Shown here one piece after another: positions 32,937 to 41,922 of a stretch of DNA of 64,000 nucleotides (positions are counted from its first letter, which is position 1; each line of letters begins with the position of its first letter). The notes beneath the pieces are model-generated. The model was not told the origin of the DNA and made no database searches. It saw only the letters and a list, made by a program, of their open reading frames with translations. The stretch is from positions 62,001 through 126,000 of the forward strand of contig JAXLWZ010000008.1 of NCBI GenBank assembly GCA_046328225.1, read 5' to 3'. Position numbers and translations under genes: made by a program. The stretch comes from Amarobacillus sp046328225 (GTDB lineage Bacteria; Chloroflexota; Dehalococcoidia; Tepidiformales; Tepidiformaceae).

Positions 32937-33992
32937 GTGATTCCACGGAAGTTCGCAGAGATCGCGTTCCGGCGGTGGTGGGTGTTGCTCATCCCGACGG
33001 TGCTGGCGCCCGCGGCCATCCTGATGTTCCAACCGCGCAAGGTGGAGTACGCATCGGTGGCGACGGCGTGGGTTTCGCGCATCGAAGGCGTGGACACGGC
33101 GGGCACTTTCGGACAGCCGACGGACAACCAGACGACCCCGGCAAGCGCGCAGGTGCAGGTGCTCGGCGACCTCTTGCAGACGGCGGCGTTCCGGGACGAG
33201 GTGGCGTTGAGCGCGGGCCTCGTCATCGAAGGCGCTGACCAGCGGGCGCGCGAGCAGGCGGGCGAGCTCATCGTGAAGCGGGTGCAGGTGTTCGAAGTCG
33301 GGCCGAACCTGATGGGCGTGCGCGTAGTGGCGCCATCGGCGGAAGGCGCGCAGGCGCTCGGCGCGGCCGTGATTACGCGATTCCAGGCACGCGCCCTGGC
33401 CGAAGGCGCGCGGGAAGCGCAAACGGTGGTGGGCTACTTCGAAAAGCAGCTCGCGCTGGGGCAGGACGACCTGGCGAAGGCGCAGGCGGAAGCGGCGGCC
33501 TACATCAAGGCGCACCCCACGGCGGCGGACAAGACGAAGGTCGACGTGGACTACCAGTCGCTGCAGGGGAAGGTGGATTCGCAGACGAAGGTGGTCGACC
33601 GGCTGCTGGAGAACCTGCAGGACGCGCGCCTGAACGCGGCATCGGCATCGAACACGGCATCGGCGACATTCAACGTGCAGGACCAGCCATCGTTGCCGCT
33701 GCTGCCGATCGCGGCTTCGCGGACGGAGAAGTACGGGTATCCGCTGGCGGGGCTCGTGCTGGGTTTCAGCATCGCGGCGGCGTACCTCTATGCGGCCTAC
33801 CGGCTGGACCACACGATTCGCTCGCGTGAGGACGTGGCCGGGCTGCCGGTGACGTTCCTCGGCGCGGTGCCGGAGCTGAAGCCGCGGCGCCAGCTGCTCG
33901 TCATCGGACGGCGCGGCGGGCGCAACTTCGCACGGAGGGTGGCGGTCTCGATCCCGCCCGCGCCCGGCTCGGCCGAGGGGGAAGCGGCATGA
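32937..33992 (+). CDS. Wzz/CpsC-like polysaccharide chain-length protein
   Basis: A 351-residue polysaccharide co-polymerase: an N-terminal membrane span (WWVLLIPTVLAPAAILMF), a long periplasmic or external helical part with coiled coil (about residues 150-240, EKQLALGQDDLAKAQAEAAA), and a second span near the C-terminus (GYPLAGLVLGFSIAAAYLYAAY). Such proteins set chain length together with a BY-kinase. Here the kinase part is the separate next gene, the split arrangement known from Gram-positive CpsC/CpsD. GTG 32937 follows CGGAGGCGAC. The stop overlaps the next start (ATGA). Confidence 0.82.
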   Translation: MIPRKFAEIAFRRWWVLLIPTVLAPAAILMFQPRKVEYASVATAWVSRIEGVDTAGTFGQPTDNQTTPASAQVQVLGDLLQTAAFRDEVALSAGLVIEGADQRAREQAGELIVKRVQVFEVGPNLMGVRVVAPSAEGAQALGAAVITRFQARALAEGAREAQTVVGYFEKQLALGQDDLAKAQAEAAAYIKAHPTAADKTKVDVDYQSLQGKVDSQTKVVDRLLENLQDARLNAASASNTASATFNVQDQPSLPLLPIAASRTEKYGYPLAGLVLGFSIAAAYLYAAYRLDHTIRSREDVAGLPVTFLGAVPELKPRRQLLVIGRRGGRNFARRVAVSIPPAPGSAEGEAA

Positions 33993-34777
33993 TTCGAGAC
34001 CGGTTCCAGCGCGAACGCGAGGATCTGCTTGAGGCTATTCGCGAGATCCAACTCCTTTCGGGGCTGACCGAGCTGCGGTGGAGCGAGCCCCATGTGAGCC
34101 ACGAGCCGCTTTCGCTGGCTGCGAAGGGCCCGGGGTTCCGGGGATTCAAGGCGATGCGCGGTTCGGGGCAGCCGCGGGTGCTGCCTCAACGTGACCCTTC
34201 GACGCCGCGCTCGGTCGCCATCGGGGTGACGAGCCCCGGGTTCGGCGACGGCAAAACGACGGTGGCAATCGCGCTGGCCAGCTGCCTCGCCCAGGACTTC
34301 GCGGCGCAGGTCACGCTCGTCGATGCGGACTTTCATACGGCCTCGGTCAGCCGCGAGTACGGGCTCGAAGGGCGCAAGGGGCTGGCGGACGTGCTCGACG
34401 GGGACGTTTCGCTGCCGGCGGTGACGCACCGTTTCCTGCGGGCGCCGCTGAGCGTGGTCACGGCGGGGACGGCGGCTTCGAGCCCGGCACGCATCGCGCG
34501 CAGCGAGCGGCTGGTGGAGCTCATCGACGCGATGAAGGCGACGAGCGGCTTCGTGGTGATGGACCTGCCGGCGACGCTGAAGTCGATGACGGCGCCGGTC
34601 CTGGCGCAGCGCTGCGACGGTGTGCTCATCGTGGTGCGCGATGGGAAGACGACGCGCCGGGAGCTGGAGCGCACGCTCGAGCTGTACAAGGACGCGAACG
34701 TGCTCGGGGTGGTGCTGAACCGGAGGACGTCGCGCATCCCGGGCTGGGCCGAGCGGCTGTTCGAACTCGCGAGCTGA
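33989..34777 (+). CDS. BY-kinase-like P-loop ATPase (CpsD/CapB type)
   Basis: A 262-residue protein with the bacterial tyrosine kinase/MinD-like fold. Walker A is SPGFGDGKTT, Walker A' is TLVDADFHTASVS, and the Walker B-like strand is FVVMDLPAT. BY-kinases control export and polymerisation through autophosphorylation of a C-terminal tyrosine cluster, but this protein ends in PGWAERLFELAS with no tyrosine cluster. It may therefore work as an ATPase partner of the Wzz-like protein without tyrosine autophosphorylation, or phosphorylate other proteins. Confidence 0.82.
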   Translation: MIRDRFQREREDLLEAIREIQLLSGLTELRWSEPHVSHEPLSLAAKGPGFRGFKAMRGSGQPRVLPQRDPSTPRSVAIGVTSPGFGDGKTTVAIALASCLAQDFAAQVTLVDADFHTASVSREYGLEGRKGLADVLDGDVSLPAVTHRFLRAPLSVVTAGTAASSPARIARSERLVELIDAMKATSGFVVMDLPATLKSMTAPVLAQRCDGVLIVVRDGKTTRRELERTLELYKDANVLGVVLNRRTSRIPGWAERLFELAS

Positions 34778-34787
34778 AGGAGGCGCC

Positions 34788-34934
34788 ATGATCGCCATCG
34801 CCATCTTCGCCGCCGCCGGCACCGCGCTCGCGTTTCGGCCCGTGCGGCGGATGTTCCCTTCGGAGTCGCTGGCCGCGTTCGTGATCACGGGCGTGGCGAT
34901 GCTCGGGCTGTTGGCCGCGGGCCGCGCGGGGTAG
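34788..34934 (+). CDS. 48-residue membrane peptide in the polysaccharide operon
   Basis: A small gene read directly from the sequence: ATG 34788 with AAGGAGG 4-5 bp upstream, ending at TAG 34934. The product has two hydrophobic stretches (MIAIAIFAAAGTALAF and AAFVITGVAMLGLLAA) joined by the polar loop RPVRRMFPSES, so it should form a hairpin of two membrane helices. It sits 10 bp after the kinase-like gene and 4 bp before the Wzy-like gene. I know no family for it; the excellent ribosome-binding site and tight spacing argue that it is real. Confidence 0.72.
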   Translation: MIAIAIFAAAGTALAFRPVRRMFPSESLAAFVITGVAMLGLLAAGRAG

Positions 34935-34938
34935 GCGC

Positions 34939-36396
34939 ATGAGCGCGATGGCCGCGAGCCGCCGCCGCCTGATCGGCGTCCCGTGGACGCTGCTGGCCGC
35001 GGCGTGCTGCGCGATGGCCGCGCTCGCCGCGGCGGCCGGCGTGATCGTGCTCGGGCCGGCGGCGGCGCTCGTGCCGTTCGTGGCGGCCGCGCTGTTCTTC
35101 ATCGCGACGCGGCCACGGATGAGTGCGTGCGTGCTGTTCGCCGCCGGGATCGCGCTCGATTCGCGTGCGACGGACGTCACGAAGCCGCTGGCGCTGGGGC
35201 TGTGGGCGTTCCCGCGCGGTGTCCAGGACGCGCTCCCCCTGACGGTGAACCCGTTCGAGGTGCTGCTGGCGCTGGTGACCGCTTCCGTGATGGCCCGCCC
35301 GGCTGCGCGGCCTTCCGGGGGATTGCCGGGCCTGGTCCGGCTGGTGCCCTTCGTGATGCTGGCCGGGATGGTCTACGGGCTCGGGCGGGGCGGCCCCGGG
35401 AACCTCGTCTACCACGAAACGCGGGGCCTGATTTTCGGCGCGATGGCGTTCGTGGTGACGTGGCGGCTGCAGCCGTCCTCGCGCGAAGTGGCGGGAGTCG
35501 CCATCGCGGGGACGTCGGCGCTCGGGCTGCTGACGATCTTCCGCTACGTCTCGACGCTCTCGGGGGGGCGTTCCGGGATACCCGTGGAGTTCTGGTTCGA
35601 ACACGAGACGGGGCTGCTGCTGAGCGTTGGCGGCGTCCTGGGGATGGGGCTCGCCATCCGGCTGCCGCGGGACCGGGACCGGGTCCTGGCATTCCTGTAC
35701 GTCGTGCTCATGGCCTCGGCGATCCTGGTGACGGGGAGGCGCAGCGCCATCCTCGTCATCCTCGTGGGCGTGATGGTGATGGCCTGGATGCTGCTCCCAA
35801 AGCGCACGCTGCTGCTGACGGCCATCGGCGTGCCGCTGCTCTTCGTGAGCGCGGTGTACCTGGCAATCTACTGGGACGGCCACAGCGGGCCGCTCGCCGA
35901 ACCGGCCCGCGCGGTGCGTTCGCAATTCCAGCCGGACGCGCGCGACGAGAGTTCGGACCTGTACCGCGAACACGAGCGGGAGAACCTGCAACGCACGCTC
36001 GCGAAGAGCCCGGTGTTCGGAATTGGCTTCGGCCTGCCGTATACCCGGTACGTGGACCTTCCCGTTCTCGGCTTCTGGCCGCTGCAGTTCTATACGCCGC
36101 ACCAGAACATCCTCTGGCTCTGGCTGAAGATGGGTATCGCCGGCATCGCGGTGTTCGCGGGGATGTGGGTGCTGGCGTTCTCGCGCTGCGTGCGCGGTGC
36201 GCGGGCGGTCGCGCGCAAGGCGCCCATCCCGGCGATGCCGATCGTGCTTGGCTCGGTGCTGGTGATGTACCTGGCCTACGCGCGCGTGGACATCGCCTTC
36301 GCGGGCGTGCGCAGCAGCGGGCCGCTGGCGGTCGCGCTGGCACTGGCATTCATGCTGCCCGCCGAGCCGGGGCGCCGGGAGGCCGGCGATGCCTGA
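34939..36396 (+). CDS. O-antigen ligase/polymerase-like membrane protein (Wzy/WaaL)
   Basis: A 485-residue polytopic protein with about ten to twelve membrane spans and one long external loop (about residues 320-390) containing DLYREHERENLQRTLAKSPVFGIGFG and TPHQNILWLWLKMG. The H-x-N-x-x-L-x-x-x and G-x-G elements of that loop are typical of the Wzy_C/WaaL domain. In this operon it is most likely the polymerase of the exopolysaccharide repeat unit. Polymerase and ligase cannot be separated by eye. It overlaps the next gene by 8 bp. Confidence 0.82.
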   Translation: MSAMAASRRRLIGVPWTLLAAACCAMAALAAAAGVIVLGPAAALVPFVAAALFFIATRPRMSACVLFAAGIALDSRATDVTKPLALGLWAFPRGVQDALPLTVNPFEVLLALVTASVMARPAARPSGGLPGLVRLVPFVMLAGMVYGLGRGGPGNLVYHETRGLIFGAMAFVVTWRLQPSSREVAGVAIAGTSALGLLTIFRYVSTLSGGRSGIPVEFWFEHETGLLLSVGGVLGMGLAIRLPRDRDRVLAFLYVVLMASAILVTGRRSAILVILVGVMVMAWMLLPKRTLLLTAIGVPLLFVSAVYLAIYWDGHSGPLAEPARAVRSQFQPDARDESSDLYREHERENLQRTLAKSPVFGIGFGLPYTRYVDLPVLGFWPLQFYTPHQNILWLWLKMGIAGIAVFAGMWVLAFSRCVRGARAVARKAPIPAMPIVLGSVLVMYLAYARVDIAFAGVRSSGPLAVALALAFMLPAEPGRREAGDA

Positions 36397-37399
36397 GCCG
36401 CGCGCCGTCGATGTCATCGTGCCCACGCACAACCGGCCGGCGCGGCTGGAGCGCACGCTGCGGTCGCTGGCGGGCCAGGCGTTCGCGGACTTCGCCGTGA
36501 TCGTGGTGGATGACGCGAGCGACCCGGCGGTCACGGCCCCGGCGGAGCTTTCGAACGGCGTGCCCGTGCGCGTGCTGCGAACCACTCCCGCGGCGGGCGC
36601 GGTGAGCGCGGGGCCCGGCGCCGCGAGGAACCTGGGGCTGCGCGCGGCGACGGCGCCGCTGGTGGCCTTCATCGATGACGACGTGGATGCCGCGCCGGAC
36701 TGGCTCGAGCGGCTGGTCGCGGCGGGACGGGAGCCCGGGACGGCGGTCTTCGGGCCGCTGCTCGCGCCCGCGGGCTGGCGGCCGACGGCGTGGAACGCGT
36801 GGGAGGCGCGCACGCTCGCGGTGGAGTACCGGCGGATGCGCGACGGGAAATACCAGGCCGGTTGGCGGCAGTACTTCACCGGGAACGCACTCGCGCACCG
36901 CGATGACCTCATCGCCGCGGGCGGCTTCGATGAGACGTTCACGCGGGCCGAGGACATCGAGCTCGGCATCCGGCTGGCCAAACGGGGCGTGCGCTTCGTC
37001 TTCGAGCCGGGCGCTCGGGGCTGGCACGATTCGCGGCGGACGCTGGCGAGCTGGTTCCGCATCCCGCGGGAGTACGCACGGTTCGATGCGGAGATCGCGC
37101 GGAAGCACCCGGAGCTGGACTGGCTCGCGGTGATTGACGTGGAACTAAAGCGGCGAAGCATCGTGCTGCGCGGCCTGCGGCGGGCCTTGCCCATCCCGGT
37201 GGCGCAACGGGCGGTGGCACGGCTGGCGGCGCGCACGGCCCAGGCGCTCTTCGCGATCGGCTTCCGGGAAGTGGCGATGCACGGTCTGAGCCTGGCGTAC
37301 GACCTTGAGTACCAGGCGGCGTTCGCAGCGCTCGCGAAACCACCGTCCGCTCCCGGCCCGAACCAACCGCGCGCGGCGGCCGCCGGAGGCCCGGAATGA
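36389..37399 (+). CDS. Family 2 glycosyltransferase
   Basis: A 336-residue GT-A fold transferase. It opens with VDVIVPTHNRPARLERTLRSL and has the metal-binding region FIDDDVDAAPDW (about residues 92-103) and a later ED element in TRAEDIELGIRLAKRG. GT2 enzymes add a sugar from a nucleotide-sugar donor to a lipid-linked acceptor in the cytoplasm. A C-terminal basic helical part (VELKRRSIVLRGLRRALPI) may contact the membrane. The sugar is unknown. Overlaps at both ends tie it to the operon. Confidence 0.88.
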   Translation: MPEPRAVDVIVPTHNRPARLERTLRSLAGQAFADFAVIVVDDASDPAVTAPAELSNGVPVRVLRTTPAAGAVSAGPGAARNLGLRAATAPLVAFIDDDVDAAPDWLERLVAAGREPGTAVFGPLLAPAGWRPTAWNAWEARTLAVEYRRMRDGKYQAGWRQYFTGNALAHRDDLIAAGGFDETFTRAEDIELGIRLAKRGVRFVFEPGARGWHDSRRTLASWFRIPREYARFDAEIARKHPELDWLAVIDVELKRRSIVLRGLRRALPIPVAQRAVARLAARTAQALFAIGFREVAMHGLSLAYDLEYQAAFAALAKPPSAPGPNQPRAAAAGGPE

Positions 37400-38568
37400 G
37401 CGAACGCAGCGGCACCTGTCTGGTGTCGATCAGCTACACCCGCGCGGGGACGGAGGAGGTCCTGCTGGATCTTGCCCGCTGCCTCGCGCGCGATGGGGAG
37501 CGCGTTTCGGCCGTCGTGCCCGGGGAGCGAGCGCTCGATGGGCTGACCGGTGACCTGGTGGCCGCCGGGGTGACCGTCATCCGCGCCGGGCGCTTCTTCG
37601 GGGAGAACGTGAGCCTGGAGCGGAACATCCGCGAGCTGCGGAGGGCGTTCGCGACGCTGCGGCCGGCGGTGGTCCACGTACACACACCGTGGGTTGGCAT
37701 CGGCAAGGAAGCGGTGGTCGCGGCCTGGCTGGCGGGCGTGCCATTCCGGCTGCGAACCGAGCAGAACCCGGTGCCGAACCCGCTGCGGCTCCGGCAGAGG
37801 CTGTCGCTGAAGCTGTCGGACCGGCTGGTGCAGGGGATCTCGTTCGTCTCGAGCGGCAACCGGGAGAGCCACCTGCGGAACGCCGGGCGCCCGCGGCGAA
37901 AGTGCATGGTCGTGCCCAACGCGGTGCGTCCCGCGCCCGAGCCCCGTGACCGCGCGGCCGTTCGCGCCGAACTGGGACTGCCGATGGACGCGATCGTGGC
38001 GGTGATGGTGGGGCGCCTGGAGCGGCGCAAAGGCCCGCTGGACTTCGTACGAGCCGCGGCCGTCGCGGCGAAGGGAGCGCCGGGCATGCACTTCGCAATC
38101 GCGGGTGATGGCGACATGCGTGTGGACGTCCAGGCGGCGATCGCGGCGGCCGGGCTTGAGGACCGCGTCCACCTCGTCGGCCACCGGCCCAACATCCGGG
38201 CGCTCCTGCCGGCGTTCGACATCTTCGTGCAGCCGAGCCACTACGAGGGCCTTTCGGTGGCGATGCTGGAGGCGCTGGCGGCGGGCCTGCCCATGGCGAC
38301 CACCGATGTCGATGGCGTGGCCGAAGTCGCGCCGGGTGGCGAGGGCGCGCTCATCGTCCCCATCGGCGATACCGACGCGCTGGGCGAGGCCGTGGCCCGG
38401 CTCGCGAACGATGCGGAGCTGCGGCGCACGCTCGCGGGGACCACCCCGCGGCGTATCGCCACGGAGTTCACAGTCGAGGCCACGTACCGCCGCTACCGGC
38501 GGTTCTACGCGCTCGCCACGGCGAAGGGCGGGACCACGGACCCGGGGAAGAGGGAGTTGGCGCGATGA
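37396..38568 (+). CDS. Family 4 glycosyltransferase
   Basis: A 390-residue retaining GT-B enzyme. The N-terminal acceptor domain begins with SISYTRAGTEEVLLDLAR; the C-terminal donor domain has the usual VGRLERRKGPLDFVRAAA, IAGDGDMR, HLVGHRPNIRALLPAFDIFVQPSHYEGLSVAMLEALAAGLPM, with the E-x7-E motif carried by the last segment. It is the best-conserved of the three GT4 proteins in this operon. The start overlaps the previous stop (ATGA), and the stop overlaps the next start in the same way. Confidence 0.9.
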   Translation: MSERSGTCLVSISYTRAGTEEVLLDLARCLARDGERVSAVVPGERALDGLTGDLVAAGVTVIRAGRFFGENVSLERNIRELRRAFATLRPAVVHVHTPWVGIGKEAVVAAWLAGVPFRLRTEQNPVPNPLRLRQRLSLKLSDRLVQGISFVSSGNRESHLRNAGRPRRKCMVVPNAVRPAPEPRDRAAVRAELGLPMDAIVAVMVGRLERRKGPLDFVRAAAVAAKGAPGMHFAIAGDGDMRVDVQAAIAAAGLEDRVHLVGHRPNIRALLPAFDIFVQPSHYEGLSVAMLEALAAGLPMATTDVDGVAEVAPGGEGALIVPIGDTDALGEAVARLANDAELRRTLAGTTPRRIATEFTVEATYRRYRRFYALATAKGGTTDPGKRELAR

Positions 38569-39605
38569 CGGAGCCACGACTGGCACTCTGCCTCGAACAG
38601 ACGCTCGGACATCGCGCGCACGGGCGGAACATCGAGGAAGCGATCGCCGCGGATGGCATCGACGCCGATGTCGTGCATGTCGACTACCCCGAGCATGCGC
38701 GCGTGCGGATGCCGTGGGCGTTGCGCGGCTCGGCCATCGCGCGCAAGAAGCTGCGCGAGCGCGAGCGCGCGGACGTGACCCTCTTCCACACGCAGACCGT
38801 GAGCCTGTTCGCGCCCCAGGCCGTGCGCGGGGGCAAGTACATCGTGAGCATCGATGCGACGCCGCTGCAGGTCGATGCGATGGGCCGCTGGTACCAGCAC
38901 GGGGAGCATCACGCCGCCCTCGAACGCGGGAAGGCGCTCTGGTACCGGTCCGTGTTCGCGAAGGCAGCGGGGGTCGTGGCGTGGTCGGAGTGGGCGGCGG
39001 CGTCGCTGGCCGAGGATTACGGCGTGGACCGCGCGCGCATGCTGGTGGCCCACCCGGGCGCCGGGCCGGCGTTTTTCGCCATCGAACGGGCGCCGTCGGC
39101 GATGCCGCGCATCCTCTTCGTCGGCGGTGACTTCGAACGAAAGGGCGGGCCGGACCTGCTGCGGGCCTTCGAAGGGCTGCGCGGGAAGGCCGAGCTGGTG
39201 CTGGTCACCGGGCACCCCCTCGAAGCCGCGGACGGCGTGCGCATCGAGTCCGGCGTGACCCCGGGGAGCGAGCGGCTGCACCGCGCGTTCGCCGAAGCGG
39301 ACATCTTCTGCCTGCCGACCTATGGCGACTGCACCTCCGTGGCGATCGGCGAGGCGCTGGCGGCGGGCCTCCCGGTGGTTACGACGACGGTGGGATCGAA
39401 CGCCGAGACGGTGCGCGACGGCGAGACCGGCTTCCTCATTCCACCCGGCGACCCGGCAGCACTGGCGAGCGCGCTGGAACGGCTGGTGGCCGATCCCGGG
39501 CTGCGGCGGCGCATGGGCGCGGCGGCACGTGCGGACGCGCGCGAGCGGATGGACGCGGCGGCGAACGCGAGGCGGATCATCGAGTTCATGGAGGCGGCGG
39601 CATGA
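38565..39605 (+). CDS. Family 4 glycosyltransferase
   Basis: A 346-residue GT-B enzyme, second of three in a row. The donor domain shows RILFVGGDFERKGGPDLLRAFEGL, then ADIFCLPTYGDCTSVAIGEALAAGLPVVTTTVGSNAETVRDGETG, which carries the conserved E-x7-E equivalent and the terminal variable-loop glycine. The N-terminal acceptor domain (LCLEQTLGHRAHGRNIEEAI) differs from its neighbours, so the three enzymes probably act on different acceptors. Translationally coupled to the genes on both sides. Confidence 0.9.
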   Translation: MTEPRLALCLEQTLGHRAHGRNIEEAIAADGIDADVVHVDYPEHARVRMPWALRGSAIARKKLRERERADVTLFHTQTVSLFAPQAVRGGKYIVSIDATPLQVDAMGRWYQHGEHHAALERGKALWYRSVFAKAAGVVAWSEWAAASLAEDYGVDRARMLVAHPGAGPAFFAIERAPSAMPRILFVGGDFERKGGPDLLRAFEGLRGKAELVLVTGHPLEAADGVRIESGVTPGSERLHRAFAEADIFCLPTYGDCTSVAIGEALAAGLPVVTTTVGSNAETVRDGETGFLIPPGDPAALASALERLVADPGLRRRMGAAARADARERMDAAANARRIIEFMEAAA

Positions 39606-40759
39606 GCATCCGGCTGGCGGTAAGCGCGACGGAGGCCGAGACCGCGCGCCTGACGGCGAACGGCCCGCGACGGGACTTCCTCGAGCTGGCCGCGGCCACG
39701 GGCGGAGAGCTGCGCTACCGGGGAGAGGCGCCTCGCCGCAAGGGCATCCTGGGGAAGCTGCTTGGGCCGCATCTACGGCAGGCCTGGGCCCTCGCCGGGG
39801 AGACGCAACGCGGAGACGTGCTCTTCGCCGACGGCGAACACGTGGGGTTGCCCCTGCTCGTGGCGCTGGCGCTGCGGCACAAGCGGCCCGCGCGGGTGGT
39901 GATGATCGGACACCTGGTGAGCCGGCGGTGGAAGCTGCCGCTGTTCGCGCTCGCCACAAGGTTGGGGACCACGGGCACCGTATTGCTGCACAGCGTGGAG
40001 CAGGACCGGCGGCTGCGGCGTTGGCTCGGGGCGAATTGGGGCATCGCGCTGGTGCCATACCAGGCGGACACAGCGTTCTGGACACCCGGGGAGGCACCTG
40101 CCGCGGAAGGGGCACAGCCGCTGATCCTCGCGGTGGGTTCGGAGAACCGCGACTACGAGACGCTGGTGCGCGCGGTCGAAGGGCTCGACGCGCGGGTGCT
40201 GGTCGCGGCCGGGAGCCACTGGGCGCGCGAGCTCGCGACCGCGGCGGCGCTCCCGGCGAACGTGGAGCACCTTTCGCGGCCGGTCGATTTCGCGGGCCTG
40301 CGAGAGCTGTACCGACAGGCGGCGTGCGTGGTCGTGCCGTTGCATGACGTGGCCAACCAGTCGGGCGTGACGGTGATGCTCGAGGCGATGGCCTGCGGCG
40401 TTCCCGTCGTGGTGACCGCGACGCGCGGCCAGCGCGAAGTCACGCGCGGACCACTCGTGCGGGCCGCCGGTGCGTGGGACGCGGCGGCGACGGCCGACCG
40501 CGGCCCCGGGGTGCTCATTCCGGAGGCGGCGGACTGCGGCGAGAGCGGGCTGTATGTGCTCCCGGGCGACGTTCGCGGGTTGCGGCGCGCGCTCGAAGCC
40601 GTGCTGGGCGATGCGGACCTGCGTGGACGGCTTGGCGCCGAAGGCCGGAGGACGGTGGCACGCTGGTTCACGACCGAGCGGTACGTGGCGAATCTCGCGG
40701 AGTTGCTGACGCTCGCACCCGGTGAGCGGGCCGGCGGCGCGCGCTCCGAGGCGGCCTGA
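39602..40759 (+). CDS. Glycosyltransferase, GT4-like
   Basis: A 385-residue GT-B-fold protein. The N-terminal domain is diverged (ETQRGDVLFADGEHVGLPLLVALAL), while the C-terminal domain keeps PLILAVGSENRDYETLVRAVEGL, VCVVPLHDVANQSGVTVMLEAMACGVPVVVTATRG and a late GVLIPEAADCGESGLYVLPGDVRG. The segment around NQSGVTVMLEAMA matches the donor-binding loop of GT4 enzymes. Its acceptor and sugar are unknown. The stop overlaps the next start by one base (TGATG). Confidence 0.82.
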   Translation: MSIRLAVSATEAETARLTANGPRRDFLELAAATGGELRYRGEAPRRKGILGKLLGPHLRQAWALAGETQRGDVLFADGEHVGLPLLVALALRHKRPARVVMIGHLVSRRWKLPLFALATRLGTTGTVLLHSVEQDRRLRRWLGANWGIALVPYQADTAFWTPGEAPAAEGAQPLILAVGSENRDYETLVRAVEGLDARVLVAAGSHWARELATAAALPANVEHLSRPVDFAGLRELYRQAACVVVPLHDVANQSGVTVMLEAMACGVPVVVTATRGQREVTRGPLVRAAGAWDAAATADRGPGVLIPEAADCGESGLYVLPGDVRGLRRALEAVLGDADLRGRLGAEGRRTVARWFTTERYVANLAELLTLAPGERAGGARSEAA

Positions 40760-41916
40760 TGAATCCCGTGCTGGCCGCGGGGACGGTGGCGACGGCCGTG
40801 GTCCTCACGCACGGCGTGCCGTGGAGCGTGTTCGCGGCGGTGGCCCTTCCGCGTCCGCGGGCGTTGCGGCCGGCCGGGCGGCACTGGCGGCTCGCCGTCA
40901 TCGTGCCCGCGCACAACGAAGAGGCGATGCTCGGCACGACGCTGGACAGCCTGCTCGCGGCGGCGGGGGAGCCCGCTGCCGAGATCGTGGTCGTGGCGGA
41001 CAACTGCACGGACCGAACGGCCGCGGTGGCGCGCTCGCGCGGCGTGACAGTCCTGGAACGAACGGACCCGGTGCTGCGCGGGAAGAGCCACGCGCTCTCG
41101 TTCGCGCTGGCGCACCTGGCGGCCCGTCCCGAACCGCCGGAAGCGGTCTGCTTCGTGGACGCGGACACGGTGGTGAGCGAGACGTTCTTCGCGGCGATCG
41201 CGGCGCGGCTCGACGCCGGGGCGGAGGCCGTCCAGGTGCACTACGAGGCGGCGGCGGGGGATTCGCCACTGAGCCAGCTGCGGCGCCTCGCGTTCCTGCT
41301 GGTGCACCGGGCACGGCCCCTGGGCATGGCCCGGCTCGGGCTCGGGACTGGCCTGAAGGGCAATGGCATGGCGCTGCGCTGGGCGCTCGTGCGCGAAGGC
41401 TTCGCCGGAAGCGGCATCACCGAGGACGCGGCGATGACGCTGGCGCTCGCGCGGCGTGGCGTGGCCGTGGCCTTCGAGCCGCGGGCGTGGGTGCGCGGCC
41501 ACATGGCCGGGAGCTACGCGAACGCGCGCGTGCAGGATGAACGCTGGGAAGGCGGCCGCTTCGGGCTGATGCGCGGCGCGCTGGCGGCGGCGGTGGATTC
41601 GCTGCGGCGCGGGCACCCGGGCACGGCGGCCGCCGCGCTCGATGTGGCCTCGCTGCCGCTCACGCTGCTGGGCGTGCTGGCCGTGACCGGGTCGGTGCTC
41701 GTCCTCGTGGGAGGCGGGCCGTGGCGGTTCGCGATAGCCGGCCCGGCGAGCCTGGCGTCGTACGGCGTCCTGGGGCTGGCCGGCGCGCGAGTCTCACCGC
41801 GCGAGTTGGGGGCGCTCCTGGAGGTGCCGCGGTTCGTCGCGCACAAGCTGCGAACGTACGCGGCGCTTGCTGCCCGGCGCGGACCGGCCGGCTGGGAGCG
41901 CACGTCCCGGCGATAG
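40759..41916 (+). CDS. Membrane-bound family 2 glycosyltransferase
   Basis: A 385-residue GT2 protein with an N-terminal membrane span (VLAAGTVATAVVLTHGVPWSVFAAVAL), the GT-A core WRLAVIVPAHNEEAMLGTTLDSLL, the metal motif CFVDADTVVS, and GSGITEDAAMTLALARRG with the TED-type catalytic acid. Two or three C-terminal membrane spans follow (LPLTLLGVLAVTGSVLVLVGG). The layout resembles cellulose/hyaluronan-synthase-like or dolichyl-phosphate-sugar synthases without the Q-x-x-R-W motif, so a single-sugar transferase is more likely than a processive synthase. It is the last gene of the operon; gltX is convergent 6 bp later. Confidence 0.85.
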   Translation: MNPVLAAGTVATAVVLTHGVPWSVFAAVALPRPRALRPAGRHWRLAVIVPAHNEEAMLGTTLDSLLAAAGEPAAEIVVVADNCTDRTAAVARSRGVTVLERTDPVLRGKSHALSFALAHLAARPEPPEAVCFVDADTVVSETFFAAIAARLDAGAEAVQVHYEAAAGDSPLSQLRRLAFLLVHRARPLGMARLGLGTGLKGNGMALRWALVREGFAGSGITEDAAMTLALARRGVAVAFEPRAWVRGHMAGSYANARVQDERWEGGRFGLMRGALAAAVDSLRRGHPGTAAAALDVASLPLTLLGVLAVTGSVLVLVGGGPWRFAIAGPASLASYGVLGLAGARVSPRELGALLEVPRFVAHKLRTYAALAARRGPAGWERTSRR

Positions 41917-41922
41917 CGGAGG

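Noticed and set aside
34885..38586. Minus-strand open frame of 1233 codons
   Set aside because: Antisense to the Wzy-like and glycosyltransferase genes, which have clear motifs; composition is that of a shadow frame.
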